Shown in pieces: positions 14,493 to 20,816 of a DNA stretch of 22,969 nucleotides. Below the pieces are notes generated by a model. That model ran no database searches and had not been told where the DNA came from. It saw nothing but the letters and a program-made list of their open reading frames with translations. The stretch's first letter is position 1; every line of letters begins with the position of its first letter. The translations under genes were made by a program, and so were the position numbers. This DNA comes from a virus. The stretch lies in the IMG/VR virus record IMGVR_UViG_3300012920_003337, positions 1 to 22,969 of that record; one strand, given 5' to 3'.

Positions 14493-15068
14493 ATGAAAAG
14501 AGCAATAGTAATACCAGATCAACACTTTCCTATACATGACGAAGAAGCAGTTAGTGTAACTCTTCAAGCTATAGAGTATGTAAAGCCAGAGATATTTATT
14601 AATCTTGGTGACGTAGGTGAATGGGATAGTGTATCCGCATGGAGATTTAAAGGTAAACGATTACCTAATCTTGAACATCAGCTTATAGATGTAGATAAAG
14701 AAATCGAAGCTGTTAATGCTGGTATAGATATGTTTGACAAATCCTTAGATAAAATAAAGTGTGAGGAGCGATACATTCTTGCAGGAAACCATGATGAATG
14801 GTTAGATCATTTTGTAAACAAACATCCATACTTAAAAGGTTACAGATTTAGAGATGCATGTAGATGGAAAGAACGTGGTTATAAATATTATGCATATAAT
14901 AAACCTTTAAAGTTGGGTAAAGTAAACTTTATACATGGAGCTTACGCTACAACATACCATGCTAAAAAACATTTAGAAGCTTATGGATCAAACATAGTCT
15001 ATGGACACACTCACGATATTCAGAGGCATAGTTTGACTAAATTAGATTCTGGTACAATTGCAGCATAG
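14493..15068 (+). CDS. Calcineurin-like metallophosphatase, ended by in-frame TAG
   Basis: The product of the first frame is 191 aa and has all the metal-binding motifs of the family in order: DQH (D9, H11), GD (D40), GNHDE (N99, H100, D101), FIHG (H148) and GHTH (H172, H174). Such enzymes hydrolyse phosphoesters. The frame ends at TAG 15066-15068, directly after DSGTIAA, and continues in the same frame as SMGCLKDMSPG, which matches the family's next block (GTxxAWSMGCL). Trp (TGG) is the expected residue, one base away. All catalytic residues lie before the stop, so the short product might still be active, but the final roughly 60 residues would be missing. The ATG follows the endolysin TAA immediately. 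Confidence 0.85.
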   Translation: MKRAIVIPDQHFPIHDEEAVSVTLQAIEYVKPEIFINLGDVGEWDSVSAWRFKGKRLPNLEHQLIDVDKEIEAVNAGIDMFDKSLDKIKCEERYILAGNHDEWLDHFVNKHPYLKGYRFRDACRWKERGYKYYAYNKPLKLGKVNFIHGAYATTYHAKKHLEAYGSNIVYGHTHDIQRHSLTKLDSGTIAA

Positions 15069-15071
15069 TCT

Positions 15072-15254
15072 ATGGGTTGTTTAAAAGATATGTCACCGGG
15101 TAAAAACAAATGGTTAAAAGGTAGATTGCATAACTGGAATCATTGTTTTGGTATTGTAACATTCTTTGATAGACCAAAAGGTAACTTTCAGATAGAACAG
15201 ATAGAAATTGTAAAAGGTCAATGTACGCTATGGGGAGAACAGTTTAATGCCTAA
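15072..15254 (+). pseudogene. C-terminal remainder of the metallophosphatase
   Basis: This open frame (MGCLKDMSPG onward, 60 aa from the ATG) is in the same frame as the metallophosphatase, separated only by TAG TCT. Its sequence matches the C-terminal end of that family (WNHCFGIVTFFDR, FQIEQIEIVKGQ). There is no ribosome site before the ATG at 15072, so it is more likely a cut-off end, or read-through product, than an independent gene. The full gene would be 14493-15254, 253 codons. Confidence 0.75.
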
Positions 15255-17811
15255 ACGAATTTTACAATTAAATGATTTTAGTGGCGGTCTTAATGTAGAA
15301 AGAGATATAGCTGATATTGCAAACAATGAAGTAGGTGTAGCTGAAAATGTTATGTTTAATATTTACGGAGGTGTGCAACCATCTTACAGTATGAATCAAA
15401 CTGCTAATAAGGTTACTGCATATCAAAGCTCAAACATACAAACAGTAGAGCCCGGATATGGTCTTGGTTATTTTGAAACAGATAGAACAAGAGATGCTCA
15501 AACTCTTGCAGTAACAACTGGTATACAAGGTGTAATAGATGTTACAGACGGTTCTCAGGTTGGTATACCAGCTCTTAATGGTTTTGTTGGATTAAAACAT
15601 AATACTGGTGGAGAATATAAAGAGTTAGCTCGTTACGTTAATAATTCTCAAGAAGATCTAACAAGCAATTTTCCAATAGGAACTGTTATAAGAATAGTAG
15701 GTGTAGATGTAACCAATCTTGGTATTTTTCAACAAGGTCAAGGTCTATATACTGTTGTAGAACATAATAGTAATAGTCTAATATTAAATAAAAAAATAAG
15801 TATACGTACAGGAGAAGGCCCTAACATTAACAAGCAAACAGTTTGGGGAGCTACTATTACAGGTCATAAGATGGGTGACAACTTAATATTTTTAGCACAT
15901 CCTTCTGTACATAAAGTAGATGTGTTTTCTACAGATGCAAGTGGTTGGCAAACTAATGCCATAACATTAAGAAACACTGATAGTGGTATTAATTCTAAAA
16001 TGTTATTTATAAAAGGTGGAGACAATATACGTTGCATAGATACTGCAGATAAAAATAACGCCACTATTCAATGGTATGGTTTTATACAAAGAGAACATTT
16101 TAGAGATTTATCTAATACAAAAACATCTGATACTCAATCATTTACAGGGTATATTGCAAGAGATAATAAATTAAGCAGACCAACAGAGACTACTCTTAGT
16201 TCTGCTATAGCTGCTAATACTGATGCTATAGGTAATAACATTAGTTATCCGTCAGCAGGTGCAGGTTTTAGGTTGAAGGTAACTACTATACAACAAGATG
16301 GAGCTATCCCTAAAGGAACTAAAGTAGATCCAGATGGAAGTAGTGATACATATGAATATGAATTTGCATCATCGTTTATATACGATGGTAATCAAGAATC
16401 ATTACTAACAAAATATTCTACTACACATAATACAGGTAATAATGATTTAAAACAATTAGCAATAAACATTGCTGTTAAAGCACCTTTTGACAGAAGAATA
16501 TCAGGTGGTAGAATATATGCAAGAGCTGTAGACAGTGATGATGAATTTATTATGGTGTTAGACATACATTTAACTAAAGGGTGTAGAACAAAGTTATCTG
16601 ATGACTATACTAAATGGCATGATGCAGGAAGCAATCAATACAATTGCCCTACTGCTACAGGGTCAGGTGATTTTATATTATCAGAGTTTGGTTTACTTAC
16701 GTATGAAGTGTTAAATGGTTTTTCGTCTAGTATATATAGTAATTATATAGGCGAAGCAGGTGAACATTTTAAAGATGCAGTTGTTGCAAACAACAGAGCT
16801 TTTGTATGCAATGTAACTATGGCAGATGAAGATACAGGTATAGACAAAGCAAACTCTTTTGATAATTCAATACTAAAGTCTTTTCCTGATAGGATTATGT
16901 ATTCGATGCCTAATCGTTTTGATACGTTTCCGTACCATAATTTTATAGAAGCTGCTAAAGCTGATGCAGATGTGTATGTAGCATTAGAAGCATATGCAGA
17001 CAGACTGTTAGCATATAAGAATAAAAGCTTAGATATAATTAATATATCAGGAGATGATCGTAATTGGTTTCTAGAAGACAGTAAACAGTATCAAGGTGTA
17101 TTGCATCCAGAGGCTGTAAAGAAAACACAGTATGGAGTTATATGGGTAAACAAGCAAGGACTTCATATGTACAATGGTCAAACAATAGTTAATCTAAAAG
17201 ATAACAAAATAAGTGACACTGTATGGGAAGCTCATGTAACAAACCTTTCTAGTATTATATATGATGAGCAAGAGTCTATGGCATTTGTTGTAAAAAACAT
17301 GAGCAATAATGGCGATGCTTATATGGTTGATTTACGTAAAGGCAACTTTACTTTAATTAAAAACTTTGTAAATGTTGCTAATGATGGAGTAACAAACTCT
17401 GTAGATACAGATAGTAATAACACACTTCTTGCTGCAGATACTGGAAACAATGTAGATGTTTATCAGTTTAATAGACAGGTAGTTTCAGCAGTTAGCAAAC
17501 TAACAACAAAGGCATTTGATTTTGGCAGTGTACATCAAGTTAAAAAAGTATATGCAATACATGTTACTTACAAATCAGATCAAGTGTTAACAGGTAAGTT
17601 TTCTTTATTAGAAGAAGACGGTACTAGCACAGCTTTAAGTGGTACAGTTGCATCTGCTACAAGCAATTGGGCAAAAGTAAAACTTACTCCGTCAGCACCA
17701 GTTGTATGTAATAAACTATCAGTAAAATTAGATAGTACATCAACAAGTGCTAAAGTGTATATTAATGATATTGGAATAGAGTATAGAATCATTCATAAGA
17801 AAGGTTCGTAA
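15247..17811 (+). CDS. Large tail protein (nozzle or tube B-like)
   Basis: The 854-aa product starts MPKRILQLNDFSGGLNVER, continuing with ADIANNEVGVAENVMFNIYG. The pattern of FSGGLN near the N-terminus followed by D-I-x-x-N/D-E-x-x-x-x-x-N-x marks a broad group of phage tail proteins. The rest is beta-rich without membrane spans, including GGRIYARAVDSDDEF and a propeller-like FPDRIMYSMPNRFD, ALEAYADRLLAYKNKSLDII, GVIWVNKQGLHMYNG series. Length is close to the T7 nozzle protein (about 800 aa) and the smaller adaptor at 4094 would be its partner. Function is inferred from these similarities and from position before the internal virion proteins. It overlaps the end of the metallophosphatase by 8 bases. 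Confidence 0.7.
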   Translation: MPKRILQLNDFSGGLNVERDIADIANNEVGVAENVMFNIYGGVQPSYSMNQTANKVTAYQSSNIQTVEPGYGLGYFETDRTRDAQTLAVTTGIQGVIDVTDGSQVGIPALNGFVGLKHNTGGEYKELARYVNNSQEDLTSNFPIGTVIRIVGVDVTNLGIFQQGQGLYTVVEHNSNSLILNKKISIRTGEGPNINKQTVWGATITGHKMGDNLIFLAHPSVHKVDVFSTDASGWQTNAITLRNTDSGINSKMLFIKGGDNIRCIDTADKNNATIQWYGFIQREHFRDLSNTKTSDTQSFTGYIARDNKLSRPTETTLSSAIAANTDAIGNNISYPSAGAGFRLKVTTIQQDGAIPKGTKVDPDGSSDTYEYEFASSFIYDGNQESLLTKYSTTHNTGNNDLKQLAINIAVKAPFDRRISGGRIYARAVDSDDEFIMVLDIHLTKGCRTKLSDDYTKWHDAGSNQYNCPTATGSGDFILSEFGLLTYEVLNGFSSSIYSNYIGEAGEHFKDAVVANNRAFVCNVTMADEDTGIDKANSFDNSILKSFPDRIMYSMPNRFDTFPYHNFIEAAKADADVYVALEAYADRLLAYKNKSLDIINISGDDRNWFLEDSKQYQGVLHPEAVKKTQYGVIWVNKQGLHMYNGQTIVNLKDNKISDTVWEAHVTNLSSIIYDEQESMAFVVKNMSNNGDAYMVDLRKGNFTLIKNFVNVANDGVTNSVDTDSNNTLLAADTGNNVDVYQFNRQVVSAVSKLTTKAFDFGSVHQVKKVYAIHVTYKSDQVLTGKFSLLEEDGTSTALSGTVASATSNWAKVKLTPSAPVVCNKLSVKLDSTSTSAKVYINDIGIEYRIIHKKGS

Positions 17812-17999
17812 TGGATAGAGTATCAAGATTTATTAACAATAAAAAACAAGATAAGATACGTGTAGTAAACTCACAACCATCTATACAATCTATGAGAGAA
17901 GGTGAAGAAGTATTATTTTTTACTAAGGATGGAAAACTTTCTAGGTATAGAAAAGAACGTGGGCAGCTATGGCGATCAGATATGGTTAAAGCAGGATAA
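17811..17999 (+). CDS. Small 62-aa hypothetical protein
   Basis: The product is basic and has the segment EGEEVLFFTKDGKLSRYRKE followed by RGQLWRS near the end, which reads like two short beta strands and a turn. Short proteins with a GKLxRxRKERGxLW type ending lie next to tail genes in other marine phages, as far as I recall, with unknown function. TAATG couples it to the tail protein. Confidence 0.65.
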   Translation: MDRVSRFINNKKQDKIRVVNSQPSIQSMREGEEVLFFTKDGKLSRYRKERGQLWRSDMVKAG

Positions 18000-18008
18000 G
18001 AGGTAGTT

Positions 18009-18929
18009 ATGTCAGTACAAAATTTATTTTTAACACAACAAATGAGAGAAACTCAAAGAAATCTTGAGAATCGTTTAGAAAAAGAAGAAGCTAGACAAAA
18101 AAAAGGTGGTCTTTTTAGTTCTATTGGAAGTGGTTTAGGCGGATTTTTAGGAGGAATTGGTGGAACAATGTTAGGTGCAGCATTAGCTCCTATGACTGGT
18201 GGTTTAAGTTTAGCTGCTACTGCTGGTTTAACAGGGTTAGGTGCTACAGCAGGATCACTTGCAGGTTCTAGAGTGGGTTTAGAATTAGGAGATGGCAAGC
18301 GATCTGATGCTATTGATTTAGGAATGAATAGAAGTGCTGTAACAGGTGAAGAAAGAGAATTTGGTCAAGACATAAAAGATAGATACAGAAGAGGAATAAA
18401 TGATTTTCAAGATTCTCTAAATAATAGAATACTATCAAGTGCTTTACAAACAGGTATTAAAGCAGCAGCATTTGCTTATGGTGGTGGAGCTTTAAATAAA
18501 CCTACAATGGCAGAAGGTACTGTTGTAGATGCATCAGGTAATGTAGTAGATATACCTAAAGCTAATGTAGCTGGTGCACAAGCATATCAACCTGCAAGTA
18601 TGGGTGGTTCAGCAAGGGTTAATGTTAGCCAATTACCTGCACCTAGTGTAGCTCCTAGAGTTAATCCTTCACTTACTACTACCACTGCTCCTGCATTAAC
18701 TACAGCACGACCACAACCAACTAATTTATTTGATCAGGCTATGATATCTCAACCTGATTTACCTGCAATGTCTAATCCTACTGTAGGTCAATTTTTTGAT
18801 AACTTTTCTAGACAAGCAGAATTAGCTCAGTTTCCTAATTCGTTTACTGGGCCTTTAGCTAATAACATGATACCTAATCAAAACAATCAACTTTTTCAAT
18901 ATATAACAGATTTTAGAGGGAGACCCTAA
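18009..18929 (+). CDS. Putative internal virion / ejection protein
   Basis: The 306-aa product begins with a charged helix (about residues 8-32) followed by a Gly/Ala-rich, hydrophobic stretch at residues 33-90 (LGGFLGGIGGTMLGAALAP, then GLTGLGATAGSLAG), which resembles glycine-zipper segments of phage proteins that insert in the host membrane during DNA delivery. The remainder is Pro/Thr-rich and low in complexity. Location after the tail nozzle and before the other Met/Gln-rich proteins matches the internal virion protein block of T7-like phages. The role is inferred. AGAGGT lies about 5 bases before the ATG. Confidence 0.6.
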   Translation: MSVQNLFLTQQMRETQRNLENRLEKEEARQKKGGLFSSIGSGLGGFLGGIGGTMLGAALAPMTGGLSLAATAGLTGLGATAGSLAGSRVGLELGDGKRSDAIDLGMNRSAVTGEEREFGQDIKDRYRRGINDFQDSLNNRILSSALQTGIKAAAFAYGGGALNKPTMAEGTVVDASGNVVDIPKANVAGAQAYQPASMGGSARVNVSQLPAPSVAPRVNPSLTTTTAPALTTARPQPTNLFDQAMISQPDLPAMSNPTVGQFFDNFSRQAELAQFPNSFTGPLANNMIPNQNNQLFQYITDFRGRP

Positions 18930-19570
18930 TGGCACATTCACCATATCATTTTGACTGGAACATTACACCGTCAGGTTTAGAACCACCTGCTAGCACAGAA
19001 TCACCTGAACAATTTTTAGAAGAGTTTTCTAATATTACTGTGGATGGATTAACAGACGAAGATAGAATATTTTTACCTGATTCTAACCAAATGGCACAAA
19101 ATATAGCTATGTCTAGATTTGGATTAGGAAATGCTATGACTGCACAAAAATTAGCTGGTACAAATAATCTTATAAACATGACTGGAGGAATGGGTGTCAA
19201 TAGCATGGGTCAAGGTTTTGGTAGAAGGCAGTCAGCTTTAACACAGGGATTTAGAGACTTTAATCAACAACAACAAGCACAGCTTCAAGAAAATATAGCA
19301 GGGTTTAGATCAGATGTTTTAGGTGAACAGTTTCGTTACCAAGATGCATTAACTACAGCTTTAGGTAATTTAATACAAAGTGGTGAAAATGATGATTTAA
19401 CTATTACACCTTCTGGGCCACCTCTTCCTTCCTTCACTACAGTTCCTACAGATTATCAAGGAGATTCGATTCTTGTAAATGGAACTAGATTACTTTGGAC
19501 AGGATCAGGGTATGCACTTGCTAATACGCCAAGAGTAAATATGCCGATTTACACAGGTACTGGTGGTTAA
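18929..19570 (+). CDS. Putative virion protein (213 aa)
   Basis: The N-terminal 50 residues are acidic (EQFLEEFSNITVDGLTDED). Residues about 60-135 are helical and rich in Gln, Met, Asn and Gly (MSRFGLGNAMTAQKLAG, GFRDFNQQQQAQLQENIAGF), and the C-terminal 60 residues are Pro/Thr/Gly-rich strands. No enzyme motif is visible. Gln-rich helical proteins in this place are usually inner-virion or tail proteins; no specific family is recognised. TAATG coupled. Confidence 0.6.
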   Translation: MAHSPYHFDWNITPSGLEPPASTESPEQFLEEFSNITVDGLTDEDRIFLPDSNQMAQNIAMSRFGLGNAMTAQKLAGTNNLINMTGGMGVNSMGQGFGRRQSALTQGFRDFNQQQQAQLQENIAGFRSDVLGEQFRYQDALTTALGNLIQSGENDDLTITPSGPPLPSFTTVPTDYQGDSILVNGTRLLWTGSGYALANTPRVNMPIYTGTGG

Positions 19571-19596
19571 ACAATAAAATTAAATAGGAGTTAATT

Positions 19597-20184
19597 ATGG
19601 CAGTAGATCCAGCATTAGTAGGCTTTGATGTAGTAAATACATTACAAGATACATTACTTAATTATGTAATGGCTAATAGAAGAATGCAACAACAAGACAG
19701 GCAGTGTAATACTCAAATGCAATTGCAACGAGATCAAATGAAAGATAGCAGAGATAGATTTGATAGAACTTTTGATGACAGTAGAGATAGGTTTGATATA
19801 AATACTGGTTTTAGAACTAGAGATGAAGATAGACTTATTTCAGCAGGTAAGTTTGATAGAAAAATGTTTGAAGATGTTTTTGTAAATGCACAAAAACAAA
19901 GAGAAGCTCAAGCAAAATACGATAGAGACTACAACGAATTTTATGATGCAAATAAATCAAAATACATGTTTGCATTAAATAGAGATAATGTAGAAAAAAA
20001 TCTTAGAAGAGAGTTTGAACAACAGGTTGGTAAACGACCAGAGTTTGTAGTTCCTCCTTTACCTGAAGGTGATTTCCTAGGATCTCCAGTTTTTACAAAT
20101 CAATATTTACAGATGATGCAAAATAATCCTGAAAATTTATTAAATATGATGATGATGTCAATGGCAGGAAGAGGAGGACAATAA
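19597..20184 (+). CDS. Putative virion protein with DSRDRFD repeats
   Basis: The 195-aa product is strongly charged and helical. Residues about 50-67 contain two DSRDRFD units, followed by further Arg/Asp-rich text (GFRTRDEDR, YDRDYNEFYDANKSKY). The C-terminus is Met/Asn-rich (LLNMMMMSMAGRGGQ). Size and position fit a T7 gp14-like internal virion protein, but no motif supports that link. AATAGGAG lies 8 bases upstream of the ATG. Confidence 0.65.
   Translation: MAVDPALVGFDVVNTLQDTLLNYVMANRRMQQQDRQCNTQMQLQRDQMKDSRDRFDRTFDDSRDRFDINTGFRTRDEDRLISAGKFDRKMFEDVFVNAQKQREAQAKYDRDYNEFYDANKSKYMFALNRDNVEKNLRREFEQQVGKRPEFVVPPLPEGDFLGSPVFTNQYLQMMQNNPENLLNMMMMSMAGRGGQ
19744..19797 (+). repeat. Short in-frame DSRDRFD repeat
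   Basis: The 21-base units at 19744-19764 and 19777-19797 both encode DSRDRFD. They differ only at three third-codon positions. Confidence 0.8.
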
Positions 20185-20813
20185 TGGATCCTAATTTAAT
20201 AATAGATTTAATAGAAAATTATAATGCAAATCCACAAAGATATACAGATGAAGAAGCAGAGTTTATTGCACAGCTTTCAAATCAAGTAGGTCGTTATTTT
20301 AATAGAGACAGTAAACCAATTAGCAAAGCTTTATTTGATTTAGCTGATACTGCTACTTTTGGATTATTACCTAATGAACTTAGACCTGTTTCTAGAGGTG
20401 AATCTGTATATGGACAAACATTTTCTGAAGATGTTGGTGGTTTACTAGGAATGTTAGGTGGCGGTGCTCTTGGTGGTGCAGGAGCTGTTAGAGGAGCTAG
20501 AGGCATTATGAATATGTTTAGAAAGAGTCCTCCTCCTTTTTATAGTCAACCACGTTTACCGGGTTCTGTTCAATATGGTAGATATGGAACACCTCCAACA
20601 AGGAATCCTTTGCAATTAACGGAAGGTCAAAGATCCTTACCGGGTCAAACTAGAAGACAAATAAGAAGAAATAGACTTCCATTGGATTCTACTTCTGGAG
20701 AACCTATTGCAATGAGAGGTGATATAATGAGATATTTAAATCCAAGTAGTTTATTAGAAAATACAGATGAATATTTAGATACTGTGTTAAATAATGCTTT
20801 ATTAAGATATTAA
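20184..20813 (+). CDS. Putative virion protein sharing an N-terminal domain with the next gene
   Basis: The 209-aa product has an N-terminal helical domain (residues 8-41, DLIENYNANPQRYTDEEAEF and on) that aligns without gaps to residues 12-45 of the next gene. A Gly/Ala-rich section follows (GGLLGMLGGGALGGAGAVRG, about residues 84-105). The C-terminal half is Pro/Arg-rich and then helical. The shared N-terminal domain suggests that both proteins are targeted to the same place, for example the inside of the virion. TAATG coupled. Confidence 0.65.
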   Translation: MDPNLIIDLIENYNANPQRYTDEEAEFIAQLSNQVGRYFNRDSKPISKALFDLADTATFGLLPNELRPVSRGESVYGQTFSEDVGGLLGMLGGGALGGAGAVRGARGIMNMFRKSPPPFYSQPRLPGSVQYGRYGTPPTRNPLQLTEGQRSLPGQTRRQIRRNRLPLDSTSGEPIAMRGDIMRYLNPSSLLENTDEYLDTVLNNALLRY

Positions 20814-20816
20814 TAA

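Noticed and set aside
15066-15068. Reassignment of TAG to an amino acid in the whole genome
   Set aside because: TAG ends several clear genes (5832, 11614, 13740) in the right place, so the internal TAG is a single event.
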